Part shown: positions 46,117 through 54,981 of the stretch, one piece after another
Layout: every line of letters begins with the position of its first letter
Position numbering within the stretch: the first letter of the stretch is position 1
Assembly: GCA_017507805.1 (NCBI GenBank)
Contig: JAFWAC010000032.1
Location: 36,825 to 100,824, forward strand
Reading direction: 5' to 3'
DNA length: 64,000 nt
From: Clostridia bacterium
GTDB taxonomy: Bacteria; Bacillota; Clostridia; Oscillospirales; Acutalibacteraceae
Notes under the pieces: generated by a model
Databases searched by the model: none
The model's input: only the letters and a program-made list of their open reading frames with translations
Told to the model about the DNA's origin: nothing
Made by a program: the position numbers and the translations under genes

Positions 46117-47004
46117 ATGAAGAATTATATAGATATTTTTAAAACCTATCTTGTTGAAACAAAAAAAGCTTCTCGTAATACTGTGGAATCCTACATTCGC
46201 GATATAGAGCAATTTTCAGCTTATTGTGTTGGAATTAAAATAACAGATTTAAGTGTTATCGACACAAATGCCTTAAACGGCTATTTAGAGTATCTTTCTG
46301 TTATAGGTAAGTCGGATGCCACTAAAACACGAATTGTCGCTTCCTTGCGCTCTTATTACCGTTTCTTGATAAGTCAGGGTATAGTCCGTAAAAATCCGGT
46401 TGACGGTATTAAAATTAAAAAAGCACAGAAAAAGCTTCCCGGAATTTTGACCTCAAATGAAATCGTACTCTTGCTTGCACAACCCTCGGCAGGTGACTAT
46501 AAAAGTATCAGAGATAAAGCTATGTTGGAGCTTTTATATGCCACCGGAATTAAGGTTTCGGAGCTTATAGATTTAAAGGTAACTGATGTTAATCTGCAAA
46601 TAGGTATAATTCATTTACATACCGATAAATCGGAGCGTATAATTCCACTTTATCCTGCGGCTATTAAGAGTGTTGCAGAATATCTTGTTAATGTTAGACC
46701 TGCAATCGTTCTTGACAGTAATGAGGATAAGCTTTTCACAAATATGACCGGTCAGCATATGTCCCGTCAGGGCTTTTGGAAAATAATTAAGCATTATGCA
46801 GATACTGCCGGTATAAAAAAGGAAATCACACCTCACACCTTAAGACATTCCTTTGCGGCGCATCTTTTGGAAAACGGCGCAAAGCTAACAGATATCAAGG
46901 AGCTTTTGGGTCATTCTGACATTTCCTCAACTCAGGTCTATGCTCAGCTTATGAAAAGCAAATACACCTCTGCCTATGCAAGATTTCATCCCTTGGCAAA
47001 ATAA
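46117..47004 (+). CDS. xerD: XerD-like tyrosine recombinase with Arg-to-Lys change
   Basis: 295-residue tyrosine recombinase. Start at ATG 46117 fits AGGGGG 7 bases upstream; the earlier GTG at 46093 overlaps SpoIIM. It has an N-terminal SAM-like domain (LVETKKASRNTVESYIRDIE) and a catalytic domain with TPHTLRHSFAAHLL, LLGHSDISSTQVYAQL (nucleophile Tyr). The first catalytic Arg is a Lys: LYATGIKVSELIDL (codon AAG) where XerD has GLRVSEL. The family resolves chromosome dimers at dif. Whether this copy is fully active is uncertain. Terminator follows. Confidence 0.88.
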   Translation: MKNYIDIFKTYLVETKKASRNTVESYIRDIEQFSAYCVGIKITDLSVIDTNALNGYLEYLSVIGKSDATKTRIVASLRSYYRFLISQGIVRKNPVDGIKIKKAQKKLPGILTSNEIVLLLAQPSAGDYKSIRDKAMLELLYATGIKVSELIDLKVTDVNLQIGIIHLHTDKSERIIPLYPAAIKSVAEYLVNVRPAIVLDSNEDKLFTNMTGQHMSRQGFWKIIKHYADTAGIKKEITPHTLRHSFAAHLLENGAKLTDIKELLGHSDISSTQVYAQLMKSKYTSAYARFHPLAK

Positions 47005-47042
47005 AAATACGACTAACTCTACTCATACGAGTAGGGCGGCAA

Positions 47043-47092
47043 AAAAACGGACACATCATGCGAGTATTATCCAATATGATGTGTCCGTTTTT
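47043..47092. terminator. Bidirectional terminator
   Basis: Arms ACGGACACATCAT (47047-47059) and ATGATGTGTCCGT (47076-47088), preceded by seven A and followed by TTTTT, between the convergent Xer and glycosidase genes. Confidence 0.9.
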
Positions 47093-47096
47093 GTAA

Positions 47097-48317
47097 TTAA
47101 ATTAAAATTCTTTTTAAAGCAATATATGGTAAAACGCCCGAAGTGCCGTATTTAAGACCGCTAAAATTAGTTGTGTTTTCATTTATCCATTCAAACGGAG
47201 CACCGATTTTTTCATAATTTTTAGTGTGATTTTCAAAATCTCTTAAAAGGCTAAATGCCAAATTTTTATCTTGAAGTGAAATGGCATAAGCATACCAACC
47301 CGTTGGGGTTGCCCAATAACCTCCGTTTTGATAGGTATTATATTCCAAAATAGTAGATTCCCAAGCGGTGTTTTCTGCAAAATCATCGGTTGTCAGAATG
47401 TGGCGAACATAACCGTCCACAACGGCAGTTTTGTCCTCATAAGCTTTTTTTAGTGCTTTAATTATTTTTGGAGCTGCACTTATTCCCGAATATACCGCGT
47501 AAGCGGTTGCCCATATATCGTGCTGCTTACATAAACCGGTCGCAGAATAGAACCATCCGCTGTTTTCATCATAAAAAACTTCTAATATACTGTTTTTGAT
47601 TTTTTCTGCCTCAGTCTTATAGAAGTTCTGTTTTTGGGGAATATTTTCGAATAGCATTTCTAAAGTTTTTGAAGCGTTGTATCTTAGAATTGATGCCATT
47701 AATAATTCACCGCTTTTTTTAATTGCATCAACAAAACCCCAATCAACTGTAAATTTTTCTTTTTCACTTAAACAGAGAGCGCTTTCAGCATCAATATTAT
47801 AACCCACAAAGGTATGTTCAAGAATTTCAGCTAATGTTAAACCGCGGTAAATATTTTGAAGAATTGATTTGTCACCGCTTTGTTCAATATAAAATCCTAC
47901 CATCATAATGAAATAATAGTTATCGCAGAAAGGCGGATAAATTCCATAGGTACCGTCACCTTGATTTTTCCCTGATTCATAAGTACCCGGATAAAAAACG
48001 GGATTACCATCGTAGTTAATGTGATCAGCAACAGCATAGGGTGGAACTATAAGGTTATTTTCAAGATACAAGGTCTCTTTTCCGTTTTGCCCACATAAAG
48101 CTATAATTTCAATGTAGGATTTTAAAATACTATCGGGTATTAATCCACTTTCAGCCATCATAGCACAATCTCTAACCCAAAAGCTTATATATTTTTCATC
48201 ACCCGAAGGCAATAATAACGGCATAACCTTTTCCTTACCAAAATAGCTGACACGTTTTTCAAAAGTGCAATCGGCAATAGTTTTTATCGCCAGATCCCTC
48301 AAAAATTTTAAATCCAT
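47097..48317 (-). CDS. Six-hairpin glycosidase-like protein
   Basis: 406-residue cytosolic (alpha/alpha)6-barrel protein related to GH63/trehalase/MGH-type enzymes. Visible are FWVRDCAMMAESGL, GIYPPFCDNYYFIMMV, DWGFVDAIKKSGELL, IWATAYAVYSG, NTAWESTILEYN and the substrate-groove stretch NGGYWATPTGWYAYAI. Acidic residues are in the right places for a hydrolase, but the specificity is unknown. A longer form from GTG 48329 is possible; ATG 48317 has GGTGAC before it. It stands alone between terminators, so it is not clearly part of the main glycan locus. Confidence 0.72.
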   Translation of the reverse strand: MDLKFLRDLAIKTIADCTFEKRVSYFGKEKVMPLLLPSGDEKYISFWVRDCAMMAESGLIPDSILKSYIEIIALCGQNGKETLYLENNLIVPPYAVADHINYDGNPVFYPGTYESGKNQGDGTYGIYPPFCDNYYFIMMVGFYIEQSGDKSILQNIYRGLTLAEILEHTFVGYNIDAESALCLSEKEKFTVDWGFVDAIKKSGELLMASILRYNASKTLEMLFENIPQKQNFYKTEAEKIKNSILEVFYDENSGWFYSATGLCKQHDIWATAYAVYSGISAAPKIIKALKKAYEDKTAVVDGYVRHILTTDDFAENTAWESTILEYNTYQNGGYWATPTGWYAYAISLQDKNLAFSLLRDFENHTKNYEKIGAPFEWINENTTNFSGLKYGTSGVLPYIALKRILI

Positions 48318-48518
48318 TTCAGTCACCACAGCTTTAATTAAAATAACATATGTGTGTATTGTATTATTTTATAAAAAGAATGTCAAGAAAAAAGTAGACA
48401 CCTCACCCGAGAATATAATAGCAAAGATAAACAAAGCAAATTTACTTATATTTAATTGCATAATATTATTTTATAGGAATTATATCATAGGACAGTCGAG
48501 GACGCCCGTCCCTACAAA

Positions 48519-48548
48519 AAAGGACTTAGAAAAAATCCTAAGTCCTTT
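48519..48548 (-). terminator. Terminator of the GGGtGRT/NifU-like operon
   Basis: Arms AAAGGACTTAG and CTAAGTCCTTT with an 8-base loop. On the minus strand a run of T follows. Just right of it (48550-48580) is an ACGCATTACACATTGCGCATT-like tract, cut here to its repeated ATTAC/TGCGC words, of the sort often seen as intergenic filler in Clostridia. Confidence 0.85.
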
Positions 48549-48580
48549 AAAATTACGCATTACACATTGCGCATTTCGAA

Positions 48581-49582
48581 TTATTTATTAAGTGCTTCAT
48601 TCACTGCAACTGCGCAAGCAACAGTCATACCAACCATGGGGTTGTTACCTGCACCAATCAAGCCCATCATTTCCACATGGGCAGGCACAGAGGATGAACC
48701 TGCAAACTGAGCATCAGAGTGCATACGGCCCATTGTATCGGTCATACCGTAAGAAGCGGGACCTGCAGCCATATTATCGGGGTGGAGTGTACGACCTGTG
48801 CCGCCGCCGGAAGCAACAGAGAAATATTTTTTACCCTGTTCGATGCATTCCTTTTTATAGGTGCCTGCAACCGGATGCTGGAAGCGGGTGGGGTTGGTAG
48901 AGTTACCGGTGATGGAAACATCAACGCCCTCTTTATGCATGATAGCAACGCCTTCGCGAACATCGTCTGCACCGTAGCAGCGAACCTTTGCGCGCTCGCC
49001 GTTAGAATAAGCAGTTTCCTCAACAATCTTAAGCTCGCCTGTAAAATAATCGAACTGTGTCTGAACATAGGTGAAGCCGTTGATTCTGGAAATAATCTTT
49101 GCAGCATCCTTACCGAGACCGTTAAGAACTACGCGTAAAGGCTCTTTACGAGCTTTATTTGCACTACGAGCCAAGCCAATAGCGCCTTCTGCCGCAGCAA
49201 AGGATTCGTGACCTGCCAAGAAAGCAAAGCACTTTGTTTCCTCGCGGAGAAGCATTGCACCGAGGTTACCGTGACCGAGACCAACCTTGCGGTCATCAGC
49301 AACAGATCCGGGGATACAGAACGACTGCAAACCAACACCGATTTTCTCAGCAGCTTCAGCAGCTGTTTTAACCTCATCCTTAATAGCGATAGCACAACCA
49401 ACAACATAAGCCCAAGCAGCATTTTCAAAGCAGATTGGCTGAATACCTTTAACGATGTTATAAGCATCAACGCCGGCTTTATCGCAAATTTCTTTAGCTT
49501 CCTCGATAGAGGAGATGCCGTGTTTAGCAAGCTCTGCGTTGATTTGATTTATTCTTCTGTCATAACTTTCAAATAATGCCAT
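48581..49582 (-). CDS. GGGtGRT protein
   Basis: 333-residue cytosolic protein of the family named for its SVASGGGTGRTLHPDN motif. It also has AFLAGHESFAAAEGAIGLA, IVKGIQPICFENAAWAYV and MGRMHSDAQFAGSSSVP. The family is found in anaerobes and is nearly always paired with the NifU-like gene upstream, as here (15-base gap). Its function is not established; an iron-sulfur or redox-linked role is inferred from the partner. AGGGAGG precedes the ATG. The pair forms a two-gene minus-strand operon with its own promoter and terminator. Confidence 0.9.
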   Translation of the reverse strand: MALFESYDRRINQINAELAKHGISSIEEAKEICDKAGVDAYNIVKGIQPICFENAAWAYVVGCAIAIKDEVKTAAEAAEKIGVGLQSFCIPGSVADDRKVGLGHGNLGAMLLREETKCFAFLAGHESFAAAEGAIGLARSANKARKEPLRVVLNGLGKDAAKIISRINGFTYVQTQFDYFTGELKIVEETAYSNGERAKVRCYGADDVREGVAIMHKEGVDVSITGNSTNPTRFQHPVAGTYKKECIEQGKKYFSVASGGGTGRTLHPDNMAAGPASYGMTDTMGRMHSDAQFAGSSSVPAHVEMMGLIGAGNNPMVGMTVACAVAVNEALNK

Positions 49583-49597
49583 TTCACTAAACCTCCC

Positions 49598-50290
49598 TTA
49601 TTCTTCTCTGGGGTCGATAAGCTTCGCAGCATCATCAACGCGTCCGTACTGACCGCTTGCCTTTTCCAAAGCCTCATTAGCGTCCATACCTTTTTTAATC
49701 ATATCCATCATTTTGCCAAGGTGAACAAACTTATAACCGATAATAGTATCGTTGTCGTCAACAGCAATCTTAGTGATATAACCCTCTGCAAGCTCCAAAT
49801 AACGGGGACCCTTAGCTAAAGTAGCATAGGTAGTACCGCACTGTGAGCGAAGTCCCTTGCCCAAGTCCTCAAGACCGGCACCGATGGGGAGACCGTCCTC
49901 TGAGAAAGCAGTTTGTGTACGGCCGTAAACAATCTGCAAAAACAGCTCGCGCATAGCGGTGTTAATTGCATCGCAAACAAGGTCGGTATTAAGTGCTTCA
50001 AGAATGGTTTTACCAACAAGAATTTCAGAAGCCATAGCAGCAGAGTGTGTCATACCGGAGCAACCGATAGTCTCAACCAAAGCCTCCTGAATAATACCCT
50101 CCTTAACATTAAGGGTGAGCTTGCAGGTGCCCTGTTGAGGCGCACACCAACCGATACCGTGAGTTAAGCCGGAAACATCTTTAACTTCCTTAACCTGAAC
50201 CCATTTGCCTTCCTCCGGAATGGGGGCAGGACCGTGATATGTGCCCTTGGCAAGGGGACACATATTTTCAACTTCATGTGAATAGTTCAT
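49598..50290 (-). CDS. NifU/IscU-like iron-sulfur scaffold protein
   Basis: 230-residue scaffold-type protein. ATG 50290 is chosen for its AAAGGAG 8 bases upstream; a start at 50398 has none. Conserved cysteines lie in MCPLAKGTYHG, GWCAPQQGTC, TIGCSGMTHSAAMASEIL and GLRSQCGTTYATLAKG, the IscU-like arrangement for holding a nascent cluster. The C-terminal ~60 residues (KFVHLGKMMDMIKKGMDANEA) are an addition beyond IscU. It pairs with the GGGtGRT protein, and both probably act in iron-sulfur metabolism. Confidence 0.88.
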   Translation of the reverse strand: MNYSHEVENMCPLAKGTYHGPAPIPEEGKWVQVKEVKDVSGLTHGIGWCAPQQGTCKLTLNVKEGIIQEALVETIGCSGMTHSAAMASEILVGKTILEALNTDLVCDAINTAMRELFLQIVYGRTQTAFSEDGLPIGAGLEDLGKGLRSQCGTTYATLAKGPRYLELAEGYITKIAVDDNDTIIGYKFVHLGKMMDMIKKGMDANEALEKASGQYGRVDDAAKLIDPREE

Positions 50291-50339
50291 ATATGTACTC
50301 CTTTCAAAATAATTGGACAATTTTGTCACATTGTTCTTA

Positions 50340-50368
50340 ATTATAGCACAATCTAACAAAAAAGACAA
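50340..50368 (-). promoter_or_regulatory. Promoter of the NifU-like/GGGtGRT operon
   Basis: On the minus strand TTGTCT (50363-50368), 17 bases, TATAAT (50340-50345). Downstream, GACAA-TT-TTGTC (50316-50327) is a small dyad that could be an operator between promoter and start codon. Confidence 0.7.
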
Positions 50369-50391
50369 GGTTTTGTAATGAAAAAATATAG

Positions 50392-50420
50392 TTGCCAAAT
50401 CAATGAAAAATTGTTACAAT
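50392..50420 (+). promoter_or_regulatory. Promoter of the cyclophilin gene
   Basis: TTGCCA (50392-50397), 17-base spacer, TACAAT (50415-50420), 30 bases before ATG 50451. It is divergent from the NifU-like promoter, and the two -35 boxes are only ~25 bases apart. Confidence 0.7.
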
Positions 50421-50450
50421 TAATAAAATATCTTTTGGAGGAAATAAAAT

Positions 50451-51047
50451 ATGTCTTGTTATCAATTAAACGCGCCTGCAAGCGGTGATACCGTTGCGGT
50501 AATGAAAACATCGATGGGGGAGATAAAAATAAAGCTTTTCCCTAAAGAAGCACCAAAGGCAGTAGAAAACTTTACTACCCATGCTAAAGATGGTTATTAC
50601 AACGGTCTTATTTTCCACAGGGTAATAAAAGACTTTATGATTCAGGGCGGCGACCCGATGGGAACAGGTATAGGCGGAGAATCTATATGGGGTCATAGCT
50701 TTGAGGATGAATTTGATCCTGCACTTCACAATCTGCGCGGTGCACTTTCTATGGCAAATGCCGGACCTAATACAAATGGCAGTCAGTTCTTTATTGTTCA
50801 GGCAAAAACAGTTCCCGGAAATATGATTGAACAAATGAAGCAAATGCCGGATTCGTTCCCCGGGAGCATTGTCGATGCTTATGCAAAATCAGGAGGCACA
50901 CCATGGCTTGATTTCCGTCACACGGTTTTCGGTCAGGTTATTGAGGGAATGGATGTTGTAGATGCCATTGCAGAAACTAAGGTTTCCGGCTCAGATAAGC
51001 CTGTTGACGATGTTGTAATAAATGAAATTGAAATTATAACCCTTTAA
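50451..51047 (+). CDS. Cyclophilin-type peptidyl-prolyl isomerase
   Basis: 198-residue cytosolic peptidyl-prolyl cis-trans isomerase. The catalytic core is intact: [21 protein letters not shown] with the Phe, Arg and Gln of the active site, [34 protein letters not shown]. No signal peptide is present. A TTTGGAGG site lies upstream. It is probably a single-gene transcript, driven by its own promoter and ended by a strong stem-loop that also contains the start signal of the next gene. Confidence 0.93.
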   Translation: MSCYQLNAPASGDTVAVMKTSMGEIKIKLFPKEAPKAVENFTTHAKDGYYNGLIFHRVIKDFMIQGGDPMGTGIGGESIWGHSFEDEFDPALHNLRGALSMANAGPNTNGSQFFIVQAKTVPGNMIEQMKQMPDSFPGSIVDAYAKSGGTPWLDFRHTVFGQVIEGMDVVDAIAETKVSGSDKPVDDVVINEIEIITL

Positions 51048-51053
51048 TTGTAT

Positions 51054-51097
51054 AAAACCACTCCTTTTGAAAAAAATAACTCAAAAGGAGTGGTTTT
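51054..51097 (+). terminator. Stem-loop that buries the SpoVAC ribosome binding site
   Basis: Perfect 17-bp stem: AAAACCACTCCTTTTGA (51054-51070) and TCAAAAGGAGTGGTTTT (51081-51097), loop of 10. It looks like the cyclophilin terminator. The right arm contains AAAAGGAG, the only Shine-Dalgarno for SpoVAC at 51101. Confidence 0.85.
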
Positions 51098-51100
51098 ATT

Positions 51101-51544
51101 ATGCGCCCAACCAATAAAGAATACGGAAAAACCGTAAAAAAGCTTTCGCCGCCATCGCCAAAAATCAAGGATTTTGTTCTGGCATACCTTGTAGGCGGTC
51201 TTATATGCGTTATCGGTCAGCTTTTTATGGAGCTATATCAATATATGGGTTTAACACCCAAGCAGGTTAAGATGGCAATTCCTATAACATTAATATTTAT
51301 TGCCGCACTACTAACAGGTATTAAACTGTTTGATAAAATAGCAAAGCATGCAGGTGCTGGGACTTTAGTGCCGATTACCGGCTTTGCAAATGCCGTTGTT
51401 TCACCTGCAATCGAATTCAAAAGCGAAGGTTGGGTGTTAGGTCTTGGTGCTAAGATGTTCACAATAGCAGGACCTGTTATCGTATATGGCACAATCGCAA
51501 GTGTGATTTATGGAGTTATTTATTGGATAACATCACTATTTTAA
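51101..51544 (+). CDS. spoVAC: Stage V sporulation protein AC
   Basis: 147-residue membrane protein with four helices, a component of the SpoVA channel that moves dipicolinic acid into the developing spore and releases it at germination. The family core is intact: PITGFANAVVSPAIEFKSEG, VLGLGAKMFTIAGPVIVYG. It normally stands with spoVAD and spoVAE, but here no such genes follow: a terminator comes 3 bases after the stop and then minus-strand genes. A decayed 3' copy lies at 55.8 kb. Its ribosome binding site is inside the stem of the preceding hairpin. Confidence 0.92.
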   Translation: MRPTNKEYGKTVKKLSPPSPKIKDFVLAYLVGGLICVIGQLFMELYQYMGLTPKQVKMAIPITLIFIAALLTGIKLFDKIAKHAGAGTLVPITGFANAVVSPAIEFKSEGWVLGLGAKMFTIAGPVIVYGTIASVIYGVIYWITSLF

Positions 51545-51546
51545 CT

Positions 51547-51583
51547 AAAAGACCGAGATTCTATAAATGAATCCCGGTCTTTT
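51547..51583. terminator. Terminator between SpoVAC and the GH110-like gene
   Basis: Arms AAAAGACCGAGATTC and GAATCCCGGTCTTTT with one mismatch and a 7-base loop, placed between convergent genes. Confidence 0.85.
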
Positions 51584-51586
51584 AAA

Positions 51587-53203
51587 TTAAATATCAAAAA
51601 AATTCTCATTTTCAACATCAAAAGTATTATCTTTGACGATTAATTCTTTTACGCCGCTGGCACTAATAGCATATCGCTTAATCTTTGAAAAGTGATTTCC
51701 TATAATCTCTACCTTTTTGTGGATTTTTGGTGCAATATCGTCAGGAACTCCATCAATTCCGATTCTTAAAAATGATTTTCCTCCTCGTCCGTTGCAATTA
51801 TCCAAAAAATTGTTTCGATAAACGAGGTGATTTACCCTCCCTGATTCGTACCAGTATTTAGCCAAATCCAAGCATAGTAGTGCGGCATTGCAATTACAGA
51901 ATCGGTTTTCTTCTATTAAAATTTCCCCACCACCTGAAATGCGAATATGTGGAAAATTGAAAAAATAATTATCATGTAAATGTACATCTGGCATTCTGTC
52001 AGGATTTTCAATCAAAAAGCCTTTTTGAATTTTGTCAAAACCGTAAGAAAAATGCCCCTTGATGATAATGTTTTTACCGTCGGTATCCTTAAAATATGCA
52101 TCCTCCACGTGAAATTCAGCTACCACATCAAATGTGGTATTGTCAATAATCTCCAAACGGTCGCCCGGGCGATAAGGATTGAAATAATACTGTTCGTAAT
52201 GTTTAATGGAGGAATAAATTGTATCAGTATCTGCAGTAACGACTTCAGTATACATTCCATGAATATTCAAAACGTCATCCATAGTATCTGAAATTGTGCA
52301 ATTTTTAATTTCCAAAGTGCCGTCGCAATTGATAAAATGCATAGCATCGGCTGTTAGCGTCATACAATCGTCAGAATGGAATTTTGCATCTGTAGAAAAA
52401 CCGTTTATTAAAATATTGCGGGACAATTGAGCTACAATACCCATTCCGATTCCCCGTCTTACTGTAATATTGCAAAGTTCAATTTTTTCAGAGCGATCCA
52501 GACAAATGACATCGACTTTTCGTTTGCCACCGTCAATAATTGAACCAACAACCGTCTCATCAAAACAACAATATGATGGTGTATCACTACGATAACGGGC
52601 GTAAATACCGGTTGGTGTTTCGCAAACATCGCACTTTATCAGAGATGCAGGTAGATTGCTCATATCCACATTGCAATCACCTATAGCAAAATACTGCACT
52701 TTATGATGATCAAGAGCATGCAGAGAAAACAGTTCATTTTTACTCGAAATAATTTCGCACTCTCTTTGGAAATAGAGATTGTTATTTTCAATAAAAAAAG
52801 GTGAAATATCTCTGTCTATATCCATATAAACGCCGTCATCTGTTTTGTCGTGGATATTGAATTTTACTAGTGGTGTATGTGAGGTATCTAAGTTAATATT
52901 ACGAATGATAATTTTTTTGCTTTGAGAAACCATAAATGGGAAAACAATATCGTGAAAAACAAAAATCGAATTATGCCCGTCAATGATTAAATTTTCCATA
53001 TCTAAAATAGGAAATACTATGTGTTTATCGCAGGCAGAATTATTGCTTACAGCAAAGAATTCTTTTCTTGTAGCTTCTCTATAAAAATGATATTCGCCAT
53101 TTTTAAAGTGCAATTCTCCGCCACCGTTTGCTTTAAGATTTTCCAATGCCTCTATTACTGTAGGGGTGGCATTTTTTTCTGTATGAGTAATCTGAATAAT
53201 CAT
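51587..53203 (-). CDS. GH110-like right-handed beta-helix protein (alpha-galactosidase family)
   Basis: 538-residue protein without signal peptide. Beta-helix repeats run through most of it. The segment DSDDCMTLTADAMHF-like (SDDCMTLTADAMHFINC) followed by TMDDVLNIHGMYTEV (~308) resembles the GH110 alpha-1,3-galactosidase signature, in which the Asp pair before N(I/V)HG is catalytic, and an early FVFHDIVFPFMVSQSKK matches too. GH110 enzymes remove alpha-1,3-galactose, for example from blood-group B glycans. It is the downstream member of a minus-strand trio with the GH32-like and SASA genes. The family call is from motif memory only. Confidence 0.68.
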   Translation of the reverse strand: MIIQITHTEKNATPTVIEALENLKANGGGELHFKNGEYHFYREATRKEFFAVSNNSACDKHIVFPILDMENLIIDGHNSIFVFHDIVFPFMVSQSKKIIIRNINLDTSHTPLVKFNIHDKTDDGVYMDIDRDISPFFIENNNLYFQRECEIISSKNELFSLHALDHHKVQYFAIGDCNVDMSNLPASLIKCDVCETPTGIYARYRSDTPSYCCFDETVVGSIIDGGKRKVDVICLDRSEKIELCNITVRRGIGMGIVAQLSRNILINGFSTDAKFHSDDCMTLTADAMHFINCDGTLEIKNCTISDTMDDVLNIHGMYTEVVTADTDTIYSSIKHYEQYYFNPYRPGDRLEIIDNTTFDVVAEFHVEDAYFKDTDGKNIIIKGHFSYGFDKIQKGFLIENPDRMPDVHLHDNYFFNFPHIRISGGGEILIEENRFCNCNAALLCLDLAKYWYESGRVNHLVYRNNFLDNCNGRGGKSFLRIGIDGVPDDIAPKIHKKVEIIGNHFSKIKRYAISASGVKELIVKDNTFDVENENFFDI

Positions 53204-53359
53204 TATTTATTCCTCCTCAAATGAAATAATACAAAAATTTATATATTAAGCCAAGTTTTATCTTGCCTTCTAACATAAAAGCAATGTTTAAGTTGCATAA
53301 TATAATCTCTCTATTTTATTTTATTATAACACACCACTTAATAGTGTAAATATCTTTTC

Positions 53360-53400
53360 AACCACTGTGTAATCGGTCAAGCCGTTTTGAAGTGGTTTTT
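53360..53400 (+). other. Weak stem-loop in the GH110-like/GH32-like gap
   Basis: AACCACT and AGTGGTT flank a 24-base loop and are followed by five T on the plus strand, although no plus-strand gene lies upstream. Rest of the 53204-53424 gap is AT-rich and shows nothing else I recognise. Confidence 0.35.
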
Positions 53401-53424
53401 AAAATTTGGGGATATTTTTTAAAA

Positions 53425-54930
53425 TCAATTTTCAAGCTCATATACCTTAAAATTAGAAATTCGAGCTTTTCCCGAGTAAGAGAAAAGTCCTGGAACAATA
53501 TGAGATTTAGTTTCCATACCACATTCTATAAATAATATGTCATTTATGTATACCTCAAGTTGTCCTTCCATTGCTATTACTCTAACATTGAGCTTGTTAT
53601 TGTTTGCAAAAGGAAATTGTCGCGTATTTATCGGTTCAACCATCCCTTTATTGAATGAGATTAAATTATTGATTTTATCAAATGAGATATAATTTGCTGA
53701 CCACACATAATCAGCCCACGCAAGACAGCCCAAATTTTCTGTTTTATATATTTCTTCTATTTTGTTATCCGAACAATAAAGAACTAAACCGGCTTCTTCA
53801 AAATCTCCTGAAATATTAAACTCGACCTCTAATGATTTTACGGAATCAATACTTGCTTTGAAAGCCTGCAAGCTGTTTTTATAACCCGTTACTTCAATAT
53901 ATTTATCATTCTTATTAATCTCACCTGCTGTAACATTCCTCCAAGCAAAGGTTGCCGGAATGCGTACAAAATCGGGATTATCCCATTGGTTTTTGGTACG
54001 CAAACCATTTAAAATATCGGTATAATACGGTTTTATTACTCCGTCAATTGCTTTAACTTCTTTGGGTAATGAAAGGGCATAACCATATTCGCTTCTTTCT
54101 ATATACATAGCATATAACTTGTTTTTATATTCAACACAGCGCAACGCATAACCGTTATTTATGCGTGTGCTACCTAAGAAAACATTGTCATCGCAACATT
54201 GAAAGATACCGTTAGGTGAGCTTGAAAAGGTTGCGATAATATATGAATTTAAATTCGGGTCTGAAACGGCACCTTTTGCACCGTATTGAGTATTTGTCAT
54301 AAAGGTCATATACCATTTACCATCTATTTTAAATACATTTGGCACTTCAATAACACCGTTAAATTCCGGAATATATATAATTTTTTGCTTATGCCAATTA
54401 ATTAAGTCGGTACTCTCTGCAACACCGATAACTCCTAATTCTCCGCGGTCTTTTATATTTGCCATAGCTGCAAAATATCCAAAATATTTTTTGCGTTCAT
54501 CATCATATATGACAAACATATCGCGGCAATCGGTTTTCTGTCCCTTTTCGCGCACAACAAACAATTCTTTATCCAAATCTAAAATCGGATTATTTTCATA
54601 TTCGGAAAAATGCTCCAGATCCTTTGATATTGCAAGTCCGATTTTTTCCGAACCAAAATGGTCACGCATAGTGTAATAAAGATAATATATGCCGTCTTTT
54701 TCTACTGCACACCCTGTATATTTTCCGAGACAATCATCAGGATATTGTTCCTCAGGAAGCGTCTCCAAGATATCGCGCATTTTTGTGAAATGCAATAAAT
54801 CCTTTGTATAGATATGTCCTACATTCCAATTTTCACCCGGATGCGACTTCAAATGAAATGCATGAATATTATCATTAACATTCAAATACCATGCATCCCA
54901 CATATTAAAATATGTGCCTTTATATTTCAT
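53425..54930 (-). CDS. GH32/GH-J-like beta-propeller glycosidase
   Basis: 501-residue cytosolic protein with the five-bladed propeller of GH32/GH43-type enzymes and a C-terminal sandwich (~360-500, LamG/GH32C-like). The opening YFNMWDAWYLNVND places an Asp at the nucleophile blade, DCRDMFVIYDD takes the place of the GH32 RDP motif, and IEVPNVFK that of the EC(P/D) acid/base Glu. These are non-standard versions, so fructan specificity is doubtful. The start is supported by GAAAGG upstream, 48 bases after the SASA gene. Substrate unknown. Confidence 0.7.
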   Translation of the reverse strand: MKYKGTYFNMWDAWYLNVNDNIHAFHLKSHPGENWNVGHIYTKDLLHFTKMRDILETLPEEQYPDDCLGKYTGCAVEKDGIYYLYYTMRDHFGSEKIGLAISKDLEHFSEYENNPILDLDKELFVVREKGQKTDCRDMFVIYDDERKKYFGYFAAMANIKDRGELGVIGVAESTDLINWHKQKIIYIPEFNGVIEVPNVFKIDGKWYMTFMTNTQYGAKGAVSDPNLNSYIIATFSSSPNGIFQCCDDNVFLGSTRINNGYALRCVEYKNKLYAMYIERSEYGYALSLPKEVKAIDGVIKPYYTDILNGLRTKNQWDNPDFVRIPATFAWRNVTAGEINKNDKYIEVTGYKNSLQAFKASIDSVKSLEVEFNISGDFEEAGLVLYCSDNKIEEIYKTENLGCLAWADYVWSANYISFDKINNLISFNKGMVEPINTRQFPFANNNKLNVRVIAMEGQLEVYINDILFIECGMETKSHIVPGLFSYSGKARISNFKVYELEN

Positions 54931-54981
54931 AACGAGAGTTTTCCTTTCTATATCAATTCATTGCAGAAAGCCCTTGGCGCT

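Noticed and set aside
47097-48317. Trehalase
   Set aside because: The barrel fits, but trehalase signature motifs are absent, so only the six-hairpin fold is named.
48480-48580. Possible CRISPR or tandem repeats
   Set aside because: Only single copies of a CCGTCCCTACA palindrome half and an ATTACGCATT-like filler are present; there is no repeat-spacer spacing anywhere in the window.
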